Source: Casuarius casuarius (taxonomy: Eukaryota > Chordata > Aves > Casuariiformes > Casuariidae). From it: DNA of 64,000 nucleotides. Below, in pieces: positions 25,746-39,629 of this stretch (positions are counted from its first letter, which is position 1; each line of letters opens with the position of its first letter). Both the position numbers and the translations under genes were made by a program. The notes beneath the pieces are model-generated. The model was not told where the DNA came from and did no database searches. It saw only the letters and a program-made list of their open reading frames with translations. The DNA lies in assembly GCA_003342895.1 (NCBI GenBank), contig PTFA01000081.1:3114181-3178180 (forward strand), written 5' to 3'.

Positions 25746-28700
25746 GGCACTGGTTATTCAATAGATGTTTTTCTTAACCTCAGACTCATCTTGAAAAATG
25801 CCCTCAGCATGGTATTGTGTGCACTAGCTGAACAAGGCATTTTCGAAGGAGATTTAATATGTTATTTCTGTTCAGCACCAGAAAGGATTCATGACACTTC
25901 TCTGAAGCAGAAGGTTTAACCCACTTAGCCCACTTCCAGCCTAGCTTAGCCCACTGCTACCCAAAACTACCCTTGCAGTTTCTACCAGACAACCTACGCC
26001 TGACTTCTCCTCCTTAAAACCATTAAGGGGAGTTGCAGGCCCAGTGGGTAGTTTCCTCAGCTCACTCTAACTTGGAAGAGGGATTCTGAATCCTTCAGGT
26101 AAATAAGTTTAAGGGAGGGAAGAAAAAAAATTAACAAACTTTAATAGCTACTAATAAAAAGTACCTAATCTCCAACCTTTATTACTATAAAAATCAATCC
26201 ATAATCTTTTTCCTTTTAATAAAGGATAAAATTTTTAGATGAATTGTTAATCAGTAATGCAGGCGTTCCTTTGCCTCTGGTGTCTGCATTTCTGACCTTT
26301 CCTTCTACCTTCTGCATTATGTCTGAGTGGTCCATCTCAGTTTTTCACTGTGTGCCAACACAGACATTGCTGTTTGCTGTTTCAGAACTGACATTGGCAT
26401 TTCCAAACCCAGATATATTCCCTCTTTAACGGCTGCAGCTACTGACAGCTTTGCCACCGCTCCTCAGCGGTGAGCAGTGGTGGGACTGACACTGATGGCA
26501 TCATTTTCTCGCTCTTCCAACAGCCCCAGGGATCATCCACTCTTCAGGCTGTGGAGCTGCTTTGCTGCCAGCAACTGAGGCATCAAGTGAGGCTGCCTCA
26601 CTCACTCCTAGACTCAGGACTTCCACACCTCTGGCTCTGCCATAAACAAGCTGCAGGGGCTCACATCCATGGTTCACCTCTAAAAACTGACCTTCTGGGA
26701 CTCCTGCAACAGCACTAGGTGTTGAAGTACAGGTAAAACTGCACTTCCTGGGCTCTCAAGGTTTCTCATTGTCCAGCAGAAAGGCCGGATGCTGGAGCAC
26801 CTAATCCCTGGCCACTCCGCACAGGGAAAGTTTGCATGAGGCCGGGAGCCTTGGCTCAGAGCAGCATGCCAGGGTTCATCCACACATAGTTGGATAAGTT
26901 GATACATCTGTAGTACATTTCATACTTGACAAATCATTACTATGTCTTGTATTCATATACATATACTCTTTTCCCTAAGTTTTCCAGACAGAAATGTAAA
27001 TTACAAGTAGCAGTATAGCAACTCAATGCCATAATATAAATCATCAAATAATTTAAATGAAGTAGTTTGAAGTGTTTTTATTTTTATAATAAATTTACTA
27101 GATCAGGGCTTCACCTCCAAGGGGTTTTACTGTGTATTTGAAAAGACAATCCTTCACTTGAAAAAGATTAACATTAGTCTGCAGGAAAACAGAGAAGTTA
27201 AATAATATGCATTTTGAGGTGTTTTATTAGTATTAGAAAAGTGCTTAATGGCAGTTAGAAAGTGGCACCAGCATTTAGGAACCTCCCTAATTTTTTTCAT
27301 TCACATTAAGTGGAAAATTATGGCAAAACCAAGACAGAACCTATAAAACTCAGTTTTGGGGGTCCTCATCCACTGTTACAAGAACATGAGAATTTCCAAG
27401 GTCATTAACAAGCAGAATTTTTAGAAAACTGATGGTTGTCCTCTGTTTAAGGCTCAGTTTGAGAATGCGCAGCATATACAGAGAATGCCTGACAGCTTTT
27501 CAGATCTGTGGTTCTTCTGGCATTCTAATAGAATTTCAGATTTTCAACTAAAGTTGTATTTCTCCAAATCTGGATAACACTCTACACAAAACAGAAAATA
27601 AAACATCCTTCAAACCTCTTCCAAGCCCCATTTAAGGGCGAGATTCCCATTTTAGATGCTAAGCATGCACTACTGGAAGTTTTAGGAGGCTTCCTTTCAC
27701 ATATTGTGCATCCAAGATTTGAGTCTGTACACCAACCTCTAGCAAGAGAGACAAGAACAGCACCATCAGTATCCAGAGAAGAAGTTGCACAGATTCAAGG
27801 TTATGAACAGAACAAAAAGAAAACCAAGCTACTGTTAAGCTGGATCACCCATTCCATTCTGATTCTTTCATTTTTCATTAGCATCTGCCTACCTATATTT
27901 CCCTTTACAGTGAAGTTTGTTTCCTCAACGTAAAAATGAGTTTGAACAAAATATGATGTTTTTCAGCTTCCAGAGTAGAAGAAAAGCTTATGAACATGTA
28001 AGCCTGTTCATTCTGGAGTACAAATAGACATGTCATCATAAATGTGATCTTTAGCAAGGAACAGAATCTTTCCATATTTGATTAAGTAGGTAATAGATTA
28101 CAAGAGATCTATAGCATTCAACTGAATAGTTACCATCTACTGAAATCAAGTGTTTGGGACTGACAAATGTCAAACACCACAGCTCAGGAGCGGGTGGTAA
28201 GCATGACTAAACCCATCTGGACTGCTGATGAGGAAGACTCAATGGGATGACTCTCAGTGGAGGAAGCTTAAGCGCAGGGGAAAGTCTACTGAAAGGTAAA
28301 CACCACCAGTAGACATGACTAGAAGTTGCCACCATTTGTATGTATCCTATTCTATTGCTATCCACTTTTTCTAATCCTTGGTGTATGTGGTTTTTTGGTT
28401 TTTTTGCAGTCTGCCTGACACAGCTACTCACTGTGTTGCGTCTAAGGTAGTCTGGAAACTCAGCCTCTCCCTAGAGCACCAATTTGCTATGCTTTTAGAA
28501 GGCAATTTTGCACTGAGCTCATGAAGCAAGGGTTCTGTGCATGTTTTGATGAACCATCAGCCATTTTAGATACTATTCAAGCTTACCAACAATTTTCAAA
28601 AAGCAAACAATCACATGCCCATCTCATCACATGCCCAGTAATATATAACAGATGTCACAGAGAAACCAAGCAACAGTAGTTTTAATAGTTGAATTCAACA

Positions 28701-30183
28701 ATTATGTCTGTGCTCCATTCTGTAGACTGCCATAAAGCTCAATAAGCATGAAAGACACCTACCCCAGGAGTCCAGTGTAAATTTTTATAAATAAGGTCTA
28801 GCAATGCGCAAGCCAAGAAACATCCAAATACCTGTCTTTCACACTAACACCCACTGAAGAGTGAGGTTATATCTAATCTTGAACTCCATGAATACACTAT
28901 GTCCTACTGGAACAGAGAAGGAAGCTCACAACTGGAAAAGGAACAAAATGAGGGTTCTTTGGGGAGAGCTGGCTGGAATTGCAGAGATGTCAAATTAGGA
29001 ATCCAGAGTCCTGTCCTCCGTTCTCTGGGCTGCCCAGTCCTCAAGAGCCTTCTATAGCAAAGAATATGGTGCCCATATTGCACACTACAATTTCCCTTTC
29101 ACTGATAATATTTGCTGGCAAGAACGGCTGCTGTTAGTAATTCCATCACTGACCATGCGTGGCCAGTAGAAACACGCTGCAAGCCTTCGCTTTGAAAATG
29201 ATAGCATTTGGCAGCTCCTTCCAAAAACTCCCAAGATGAAAAACCCAATGAAGATCCCTTTATTTGGCTCATGGCACAAGAGTTGTATACAGTTTTCCTG
29301 TCCCAGTGTAATTTCCTCCTGCAGTATATACTCAAAAATTAAAATGCCAACTGTCCATTCTGCTTGGTGCAATCTATCACTGAACTATCAAAGCATACGT
29401 ATGAGGGAGCTTACCAAGTGCCAGGAAGATAGTCAAGCAGCGCAAAGAGCAGCTGTTACGCTAACCCTCCAACTTCTTAATTTAATTTCTCTGAACTCTG
29501 AAGTCAGCCTCTGAGTACTGAGAGAAGGGAACAGGCTGAAAGGACTGGCTGTATACAATCAATTCTTTCACTGGGCCATAGACATCCAATATGAAAATAT
29601 TATAAATCTGAACATATTTATGAACATTCATTGTACGTTACCATCTTCCACACTTCAGTACCACTGTGTTCAGCACTGCACAAACAATTGCAAGTGCTCT
29701 CCACCCTCACAGACTTGCATTTAGTAAAGTAAAACCTTAGCAACACACTAGACAAAATAGACATTTTTGCATAATTTCCACAAATGCAGGCAAGAACAAT
29801 ACAATCCCCAGTAACCCACACAGGGTTAAGAGCTAGGAATTTCCTGGGCTTAGCTCAAAGATAAGCCTTGAAGCACATTACGACCTTAGTCCATTCACTT
29901 TGCCTTTCCCCTTCTTTGGCCCTGCTTGTAAGACAACATAACATCTAATCCTGTAGGTCTCAATCCGGAGTCCCCGAGATGGGCAGCCATCTGACCAGTA
30001 ACACCAGCTGGAGTTGGATCAGGCCAATACAATAACGTTGTGAAAGTTAGCCATGTACATATTTCACCCACCAAGTTCCAACAGCAACGTTATCACTCAA
30101 AATGAAGGCACTTCTGCATAGGGAATTCTAACAACAGTTTAAAAGCATTTAAACTTAAAATGAAGATTCTTTCTGTTTACAGA
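25746..30183. other. Non-coding stretch, no gene recognised
   Basis: The DNA is AT-rich with a slightly more GC-rich patch at about 26430-26880. Open frames there are short and unfamiliar. A piece near 28985-29045 has a weak resemblance to the head of amniote MIR copies but lacks the diagnostic core. The stretch ends at an assembly gap. Confidence 0.45.
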
Positions 30184-30253
30184 NNNNNNNNNNNNNNNNN
30201 NNNNNNNNNNNNNNNNNNNNNNNNNNNNNNNNNNNNNNNNNNNNNNNNNNNNN
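30184..30253. other. Assembly gap (70 N)
   Basis: Seventy consecutive N bases separate mapped sequence. The flanks are ordinary AT-rich DNA on the left and ggggcaaagg on the right, with no sign of what is missing. The true length may differ from 70. Confidence 0.98.
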
Positions 30254-30959
30254 GGGGCAAAGGAAAGGACATTAATGTCTTTGCGTACAGTAGCCTCCAC
30301 AGTTACTGCAATTATTATAGCACCTAGAGGCTTCAGCTGAGATCAGATCCCTTTGCGATGAGCATTTTAAGACCCAGGTCTCTGCAAATTTCTAGGCTGG
30401 TACCTTAACTTCAAAACCACTCATCTGTGGCACCAACCTCAGCTTCCAGAGGCTGCGGCTCTTTTGCATTGCACACAGCCTTTGAAGAGACCTTTTAGAC
30501 CAGTTAATCACCATTTGCAAAGCTAATTGCATACCCAGGCCCCTGCGGGATAACAGCAGTTTGTTCATTTCTCTGCATTTGTCACAAAACAAGGAAAGGG
30601 ACAAAACCCACAAGTTTTGGAGAGTACAAATGTTAGCTGTAGGAAATACTCAGGCTAGACATCTGATACAACCTCTAACTCTTCTCTTTTACATGGTCTG
30701 GATTCCCAGCCAAGAACATCCATTTTACTCTATATTTACCTGGGCTTGTGTTTGAATACTCACAGATTTAAACATCACAATGCAAAAGGGCATTAAAGCA
30801 TGACTTAGTTCCCATAAGGTTGTAGTTGAACTGTGCTCTCTCTCATTTTAACTAAAAAGGAGTAGGATTAAATGCAATTAAGAGCTCCCAATGATGTAAT
30901 AATGACATATAAAAATAAAAAAAAAAAAGCAAGGCAAGAAGGCAGGAAGCAATCACCTT

Positions 30960-31760
30960 TTTGTCTAGGAACTGTAAAATAATGACAGTCTTATTGTTCT
31001 TAGGGTCATCAAGGCCAAAATGTGCAAAATGACCTTCATTAAGTCATGCTTTGTACTTTTTGCTGGGAGACTGTTGCTACTGCATCTGCTCCTTTCAATT
31101 TGGCTTGTTTGAGTAACAAAGCTCCCAGTGATCATCTAAACCTCATTTGAAGCACCTGTGAACAATTCATTATATTAATATAACAGCAGGGGAGGAGTAC
31201 AGATACTAATAGATAGGTTGTTGAGCAGCTTTTGCTGCCAAGGTTGCTTTACACAGCAAGGAGATGTCCCCTCCACCCAAAAGCTGGGGCACTGCACTGA
31301 GACACTGGGATCTGTTGTACAACAACCTTTCAGAAAGCACATCTGGCAGCAGAGAAGCATGTAAATTAATTTTTCTTTTCAAAACAGTTGATGAACTTGT
31401 GTTTAATACTTCTGAGAGACTCCGGCATGATCTGAAACAATTTGTTCTCAGTTAAAATGGAACAAATGTTCTCCAGCTAAAGGTGGCTATGAAAGGCATT
31501 TGGTAACGATTTGTACCAGCTGGGCTTCTCATTATTTAGAATAGATTTGTGTAAATCAGCACATAAAAATAAGCAAGTGGTCAATGCCTTTAATTGCATT
31601 TGGATGTGCTGTGGTAATAGCAAGTATCTGAACTTTTGCATTTTTTCCTCCCATTCTGCAGTTTCAGAAAATAGATTTTTTTAATAGAAAGAAGGGCAGC
31701 AAAAAGATTTTGCCATTATCATCTATTTTGTCTAGTTTCATTTAGTCATATTTTGCAAAT
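30960..31760. promoter_or_regulatory. Possible conserved non-coding element (enhancer-like)
   Basis: The stretch has no recognisable repeat and few low-complexity tracts, and is dense in words typical of vertebrate developmental enhancers. Examples are homeodomain-type TTAATTGCATTTG at about 31590, AACAAAG and AACAAT SOX-like words, and CACCTGTGAAC E-box-like sequence near 31155. Both strands are interrupted by stops, so it is not an exon. This is an impression from texture only; conservation cannot be seen from one sequence. Confidence 0.2.
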
Positions 31761-34700
31761 GTCAGTGAAAAGCAAAGGTCAACTGGAAAAAAACACAGTA
31801 CTCTGTGGATCAGTACAGTTACAGAATGCAGAGTAGCACAGGGTTACAAAATAGTTCATAAGGAAAACATACCTGCAGTATTGGATAAAGCTCTGGTAAA
31901 ATATTGCTCATGAACCAGCATATCTGTCACCCTTAAAATAATGCAAAAAAATAGACACTGTTGATGTTACTACACTAAGATGTTTTTCCTGATGAAATGG
32001 AGGTTTGTGGGTTTTTTTTTTTCCTCTTCTTCTTTCTTCAGACAGCGTGCAGGCCAGGGCATCTGTAGTTGCACTCTTGCTTCAGTGAATTTTTCTTCCA
32101 TAGCACAAAGGGAGCATAGAAAATTCTACAGTCTGAACAAATCCACAGAGGAGATCTAGACTGTATCTATCACTTTGCAAAGGACCCTGAGAAAATACAC
32201 TAAGGCCTAACTTCTGGGAGTTCAATCAATATGCATTAAATACCTAAAACACCTAAAAGCCTCTCTCATTCTCTTCTGTCTCTGTTTCTGTCAGGCATGG
32301 GAGTATTTCCAGCCAACTCAGGACACATCATAAGCTTCAACGAGTCAGTGGTGGTAAAGCACGCTGAAAAGCGCAATAGGAATGTGCCGTTAATAATTAT
32401 AAAGCATCTTGCCCTTACAGATCTGGTGGAAAGTTTGTTGCTATTATTATTCTGGAAGGAACGCAAAATCCTTACAGAAGCGTCTCAAGACAGTTGAACT
32501 GGAACAGACATTGCCCCATTTTCATCCCTTTACATAAAGAATAGAAAATTAAAAAAAGGAAAGCCATTAGATATATCAACAGCCAGAAGGGAGATAATTT
32601 TAAGCACATAGATTAACATAACCAGTATAATATTGTATCAATATGACAGAGTAAACAACATAGTCTTTTAATCCTTGTGTACCGTGACTTAGGAAATGTG
32701 GGGTTGTGATATTATGAGAGTTATTTTCTTTCAGCCAATTTTCTCTCCATAAAACCACCTTTTTATTCTGCAAATACAGTTGTAAAACATGTATGGAAAA
32801 AGCCATAAGGATATTAGATCTGTATTTTCTACTTTCAATTAATTTTACATTTAGAAGGCACAAAGTAACCAGAATCTACTATTATCTCTTTCCTAGAACC
32901 AATCCAGCAAAAATTGGTAATTGTCACACTGCTTGAGGTTTATCAACTATGAACAAACATTTCTGCATGTACTATGAAATCCTTTCCAGCAACATGATAT
33001 TAAATAGACAAAACTGCTTTTCCAAAAAAAAAATTAAAAAAAAATCACTTTTAGCATTTATGTGCAAGAGAATCATTTGAAACCTGTCTTTGAGCCAAGA
33101 AGAATCACATGACACAAGCAAGTTTAGGGATTTTCAGTAATTGTATCTTCTACATTTATCACCTGCACAGATAGCTATCAAATAAATACGGCGCAAGAGT
33201 AAGTATAAAAACGTAGTTGAGGTACTTCTGTTAGATAGAATCTCATCCCCTTGAAATTGCCTCTCACATGAAAGATGCCCATTGACAACCAGCAGTTTAA
33301 CTAGCCAGGAATATATATAGTCAGCTACCACTCAGCCTTAAACTGTTATCTGATTTGTCCCATAAAGCAAAATATATGAGGTACACGGTACAGCATGGGG
33401 ATAATGTACAATAAACATAACTTACGCTACAGGAAAATGAGTTCCCACTGGACCATCTCACAACACAATCAACTGTGCAAGGATCGGCCCAATCTGATCA
33501 AACTGTTTTCTCGTTTGCATTATTTTAACCCATAACTGTAATTAAAAACACTCTTTCTGGAAGATAGTTCTGCAATAGCTTAAGTGATTTATTCTACTGA
33601 AGCTTGCCAGCGCCCCTCCCATTTGAAAATAAAATGTCCATTTTTGCTGAAGTTGCAAGGAAATAGCATCACACTCTTACGTTCTCAACCTCTCCATCTG
33701 AATTCTTGGAGGGCATGCAACCATCGCTGTCTTTCTGGGTTTCTTCTTGGAAGATGAGAAGCTGTGATTCACAAAGACTGAGATCTGAACATATTTAAAA
33801 GATTTTCTAAAGTCACAAGGTTAAAGGCTGTAAAGCTGTTTGAGTAATAGCTCACTAAATGTGTTTACATTTCAATAATATAGATCATTCATATATGTCT
33901 CTACTAAAAGATCAAGGAAAAAAATCCTTTGTAGTATTTACTACAGATGCTATCTATTTGCTCTTAATTAAGAGTTTGTGTCAAGTCTTATCCATAGTGG
34001 TGGAATCATTACATATTTTCATACCTATATCACCACTTTAAATAATCCATTCCCCTTAAAAAGGATGAGTACTTGCAAAGAAAGTCCTCACGTAGCTTGC
34101 ATTCTCCAATGATTGGTACAAAACCAAAGGCAGAGGGTCTGGAGTAACTTTCTTCAAAGTACCTGCTTTCTAGTTGCTCATGTCAAGGAATTTGATGTTA
34201 TTGTTCTTTTTTTAAACAGGGAACCCACAGGTCATACGCTATGAAAAATACAGAAGTTGTATACGTTACTCCCGGACCCAAAAGCCCACTATGAGTTTGT
34301 CACGCTGTATACTTTTGATACTGTATAAAAATATTTTTGCTAACAAAAGGCTGTAGAGTGACTAGTCTTTGCCATTAATCCCTTCCCATGTTACGGCACT
34401 CGGCAGCGTGTTGCAGATGAAAGCGGAGCAGGGAGCACTGCTTGCACGTTAAGGGTACCGGTCTCTTGTTATCTGCCTGCCGACCTCCTATATCCGCTGA
34501 GGAGGCCTCCCCGATTCCCATGGCACTCCCTACCTCCCAGGCCTGGAAAAAGGCAATCTGCACCAATTACTCCACCTCGGCGCAGCTGCTCAGCAAGACN
34601 CAGTTGAGAGCTCAGCCGGCAGCTGGGGCAGCCGAGGTGCAGGAGCCGCAGGAAGGACCACACGGCCTCACCAGCCAGCGGTGAAAGGACTGGGAAGGAG

Positions 34701-36737
34701 GGGTGACATTACAGGACTTTCATTTCCTTCAGCATCATAAAAGTGACATATATGCAGCATAAAACTAATGTTTATTCTTCCACAGGACCCTATTTACCTC
34801 TTAAAAATAATTCTAACATCAGAGCTAAAGTCAGCAGTGCCGTGAGCACCCAGCGCTCCCCGTAACGCAGGAACCCAAGTATCTACCATCACGGTACCGA
34901 AGCCTGCTGGGAGGTGGAAATCCTACCCCACAGTTCACGACTTTGTAGCTGTAAGAAAAGATATAACCATCGGATCATATTATACCATCCTGTGCACAAC
35001 GCAGTAAAAGGGAAAATCCAATACAGGACTCTGGGGACTAGTAAATCCTTGAAAAATTATTAGTGGATGGGAAAAAAAGAAAGGCAGGAAGAGGAAAGGT
35101 TTAACTTTCCAGCTGCATAGTACAGATGCATTGGAAAAAAAAAAAATCAGAAAGTTTACAAGCTTATGATCATTGTGCGAGTGGCACAATAAAGGGCGTA
35201 TTCCCCTCCGGTTCTTCTTCGCTCCCCTGGTTTGTAACTAGGTGCAACACCCAGCACAACCTGGAATTTTTCCAGGATTAAGTAAATAAACACCACTATT
35301 TTTCATTAGAAAAATACAGACTCATTAAAAATATAGCATTTCCAGGAGGTTGGGGGAAATCAGTCTAAAACATTTTCTGCAAAGACTTCATAGACCCAGG
35401 ATGAAATGGCTGATCAAAATTCATGAAAGAGCCCGAGATAAGAGAAATCCAGATTTAAGTTCATGCCCTCCCTAATTCGAGTGCAAGTGTTCAGCCTCCC
35501 TTTCCCCTCCCGTTCAGCTCAATGAATATTTATTCCAACAAAGCGGAAGGGTTTTCAACAGAAGAGATGAAAAGAAACGGAACAAATCCACAGCCCTGCG
35601 GCTGGGACGTCCAGCTGGTCTGTGGGAAGGCAGGTGAGAGCCTGGCTCCGAGCTACATGTCCATCAAGCCTGGAGGTGCTTCTTCCCAGCAGGACTGCCC
35701 CTTTCGCACAACCCCGCGGGGGACTCGGCCACCCAACGGTGGGACAGGCAGAAAGTCTTTCTCAATGCAGAAAGCATGACAAAACACCCTCCATGCCCTC
35801 GCCTGCCAACGCTGTGCCTCCTTTCTAGACCAATGACGTCTACATTGCTGATTCTTGCTCTAGATTATTATGCATGCTATTCTTCTGTGTTATTATAATA
35901 ATTAATAAACCTTTCCATTTTTAGAGCTGCACTCCTGCACTTGGCATTTACCTTCCCCACGCTTCGAGCCCCTGCGAGAGCACTGAAAGTATTCCCTGTC
36001 CTCCCATTTACCCACAGCCCTTTGGAGGGAGACGCCAGGATTGCTGCATCAGTGCTCGCCGTACGGCAAGGCAAGTCCTAGCTCAAGGTAGTTTCACGTT
36101 AGCTTTATGCACCAAGCAGTGGGGTCACCAGCAAAGCAATCGGGCAGGATTTCACAAATAATTCGAGTGTGAGAATGAAGTTTGATGATGTACAAAAAAG
36201 TCCATGAGATTATCTACTATCAAAGAAATAAGGCCTAATTCTATCAACTTGAAACTATCAGGAAACAAAGCGTTCACTTTCCAGGACACATTTGTTTTAA
36301 TTTTAACCTAGACCCATGAATGTCACTATAAACATGTCATTTGTTAACATGTTAATACAAATATCGATGCACAGGGAAGAAATAATTGGGTGGTTTTATC
36401 TCCTGACAGAGGAAAAAGCCAATTTTTTTAAGAAATATTACTTGCTTCCCTCAGATAGGCAGCGTAGGTTAGCTACAAGGAACTCACAGGTCACATAAAA
36501 GTGCAATGATAAAAAATGCAGGTGCTGTGAAACATTTATAAAGTGAAAGTACAAGGGAGTATGTAGTTGCAAATCTGAAATGACATTTTGGCATGGAACG
36601 GATCTCCCACAGGGCAGCGTCGAAACTTCCAGAAATCCTTAAAATGACATCTTTCAAAATGAACAATCATCAAACACGCTCAAGTCGCTACCTCAGAGTG
36701 CTTCGCTGATAAGTCAGGCTGGGGATATGCTAAAAAT

Positions 36738-36900
36738 AAGCCGCCCGGTTTTTGCGGCTTGCAGGACCGACGCGGGAGTCGCGCGGGGCCAGGAGTGCTC
36801 GCTCACGTGAGTGACCACTGCAGGGAGCGAACCGAAGGATTTGGGTTTGTGTTAACTCGGGCGTATTTGGGCAGACCACACGGAGCGCGATGGGAAAATC
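36738..36900. promoter_or_regulatory. Small CpG-dense patch
   Basis: Within AT-rich DNA, about 160 bases hold many CpG dinucleotides (gccgcccgg, cgacgcgggagtcgcgcggg, gagcgaaccg, cggagcgcgatg). The patch also carries CTCACGTGAG, a palindromic E-box. It is too short for a classic island but could be a minor promoter or regulatory element. No splice donor stands out just beside it. Confidence 0.35.
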
Positions 36901-38149
36901 AGAGGCAAGTGAAAGGGACATTGAGTTTGGAAAGGAAACCAAAGAGGGCAGGAATAAACTGGTACAATACAGGCACACGGCCACTCACTTACTAAGTTCT
37001 GTGGAATTAGGAAAAAATACAGTGAAAAGGAAATTCCCTTTTTATACAATGCATAATTAACCCATGGACCTCTTCACTAACACCTATGCTAAACATTAAA
37101 GCACAGTAGGATAATGCCAGTTGGCTACTGTTCCTCGGTTTGCTTTTGTTTTTCTGTTTTTCCTGCAAGAGCTGGAGGCCCTCAGGTAATAAGCCCGACA
37201 GGAGCTGGCACTTACAGGTATAATATTTCACAGTGAATTTCTTCCATCTGAATCAAAGTTACTACCCATTGCCAGAAACAGAATAAAAAAAATAAATGGC
37301 CCATTGCTTCCACCCACAATTGACCTTCCTTTACATGGGAGGATGCTTTTGCATTCTCTTCCCTACCTACTACAGCTGCAAGCAGAAATCTGCCTTCTGC
37401 CCCCAAGTGAGAGGTTTCTTAAAAATCAAGACCTCTCAGTGCAAACTGGAGCAGTGTTTTGTACTATGTCTGATAGTATAAATTTGCAGGAATAATTCTG
37501 GCAAACCCCTTTGCCCTGACGACGCAACGCTGGGGGGGGAGCAGAGTCGCATTGCTGCGCCCATGTGAGCCCCTTCTTCCCCAGCAGTGCTGCTCACGCC
37601 AAGCTGCCGGCCCAGCGGCACGTCCAGTCACTCAGCTTGGTCCTACCATAGGAATCTGGGTGAATTTAAACATACATAACTAACTGGGATCTTACCCCTA
37701 TTTGCACTTCCATAAACCCAGGTGAGCAGATAGCTCCACATGCCTTCCCTTGCCCTTTGGTCTTCTACACTGCAAATAGGAAAAGGAACTAAAAATCTCA
37801 CATTAAATCCTGAAAAAAAATTTCCATGTCCATAGAGGTGCCAAAAGATGGAAAGGAAACAGCGCCCAGGCACACCCAAACTCACTCACATGCATTACAA
37901 ATATGGAGAACCTCAGGAACATCCTTCTGGCACAGCTTTAATCCAGACCAACGCTCTGCTGGCATTTGAGATGGCCATGAGGGCTGTTCACTCGGCAAAC
38001 AGCCACAGAGGAAGTGCCCCGGGCCAGCCACGATGCATTTGCTGCGTGCTGTGCAAGAGCATCTCTGAAGAGCAAGACTGCTCCTGTCTCTGCAGACCGC
38101 TCCAGGTGCCCAGCATTAAGGATCACAAGCTTCCCACAAGAGTTTATTA

Positions 38150-38250
38150 ACCCCCACAGGCAAGGTATGTTATCCCATTTATAGCCAAGAAGCAGATAAA
38201 AAGGTCAATTAGGCAATTCAAAATAAGCAGGTAGGTTGAAGACATGGAGG
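38150..38250 (-). repeat. MIR-type SINE fragment
   Basis: The plus strand reads cccccacaggcaaggtatgt, tatcccatttatagccaaga, agcagataaaaaggtcaatt, aggcaattc. This follows the reverse-complement MIR order CCCTATGAGGTAGGTA, TATTATCCCCATTTTACAGATGA, GGAAACTGAGGCACAGAGAGGTTAAG, TAACTTGCCC. The copy is diverged but colinear over roughly 80 bases. Confidence 0.5.
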
Positions 38251-39629
38251 ACTTCATTTTTCAGGATATTAAGCATGATATAGCACCTCCCCTGTTCCAA
38301 GTCCGCGGCCCCCAGGACAAGTCACACAAGCAGTGACTAGTTCAGAGGTGCACAGGCCAAAGCACAAAAGTGCAAAGACTTCACAAAAAAAAGTCACAAG
38401 AATTTCAGGGTATTTATATAAAAAAAATTCCCCTCACCTCATTCTCAAAAGCCATACTGTGTTGATTGAATTTTTTTCCCCACTCCCCAAAGTCAGCTGG
38501 AGGCAGACACTCACCACAGATAAATCAGTCAAGCAGATAAGAGACAAGATAAGTGAAGACCTTGTTTTCAATTGCTTAAATCATTGGAGCTATAGAGGAA
38601 AAATGCACTTTACCAATTGCACAGCGGCAGGACTGGGGCACAGACTTCCCAGTGAGGGAATGGTTTTTTGCAATTACATAATACAGCTTTATACCAGTAA
38701 GAAGACTTAATAAAGGAAGAGAATTGGTGCCCATACAGTAATTTAATTCAGATGGACTAAATTCGCCAGCCAGAGCAAATGACGACTTTATTAGGTGCTA
38801 TCCCAGCTATCTGTGTGCTTTCACTGTACTCCGATGTATAATTGTTCAGCTGGTGAAATAGCGACTTAGCTCCACAGCAGTCAGTGAAGCTTAACAGCCC
38901 TGCGAAGGATGATCTCCAGAGCTGTACACAGTTCCCTTTTGTTTCTTTCATATTTCAGCATTAATTTCACTTTCAGAAATTCACCCTTTTAACAAGGGCC
39001 CCATAAAAGACAGCAAGATGCCCCTTTTTGCACGTCAACCTATTCTCTTACTGCCTGCACCATTTTGCCCTGTGCAGATAGTAAAAACAGGATTTTGCTC
39101 ATTTTCAGTGTCCTTAATTCCCAATGGAAAATACTAGTAATACCCTGCATTGGACAAGTTTGCTTCTGGTCCATTTTAGACCCTGCATAGCTCAGCAGGG
39201 TTTACGACAGCATCCCACAGAGCAGAAGCTGGCCAAGAGCCACCACAGCTCCAGCTCTGCTGTCTCGAGCACACCACCGCACAGAGGAAAGGCTTTGAGC
39301 TGGTTCAGCTGATATACGCACAAATCACGCATAACTAGGTTGACTTCACTTCGCTCTAAAACTCAATGATGGTAATGAATTTTTACATCTTCTCTGCTAT
39401 TAGTGGCTTGCACATAGTAATTCCAATAATATTATCATCTTGAGTCCCTACGATACCACAGTATTAATGGAAATGCAAGATTAAACTGTTAAAACTTAAA
39501 AACTATTAATAAAGTACCCTGTCAAACAGATTCATTTCACTTCCTAAAGCAAAGTACTTGGTTTGATCTCAGAGCATTTGAAATGCTAAAACATTTTTCT
39601 TTCCATTGTAAAAGTGTTTTTTTCCACAG
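38251..39629. other. Non-coding stretch, nothing recognised
   Basis: AT-rich sequence with no supported gene, RNA or repeat. A 125-codon open frame at 38333-38710 starts at a non-ATG codon and resembles nothing known to me. The right end leads into a pyrimidine-rich tract before a possible splice acceptor at 39628-39629. Confidence 0.45.

Larger units (their letters stand above)
30254..38149. other. Non-coding stretch with a possible conserved regulatory segment
   Basis: No exon was recognised. Unusual pieces are a possible conserved non-coding element (about 30960-31760) and a small CpG-dense patch (36738-36900), both listed separately. There is an ambiguous base at 34600 within a mildly GC-rich patch (34380-34690), and another GC-richer patch at about 35590-35830. 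Open frames through these patches are short and unfamiliar. Confidence 0.45.

Noticed and set aside
28985..29045. MIR head-like sequence
   Set aside because: Resemblance is limited to a few short words with no core section following.
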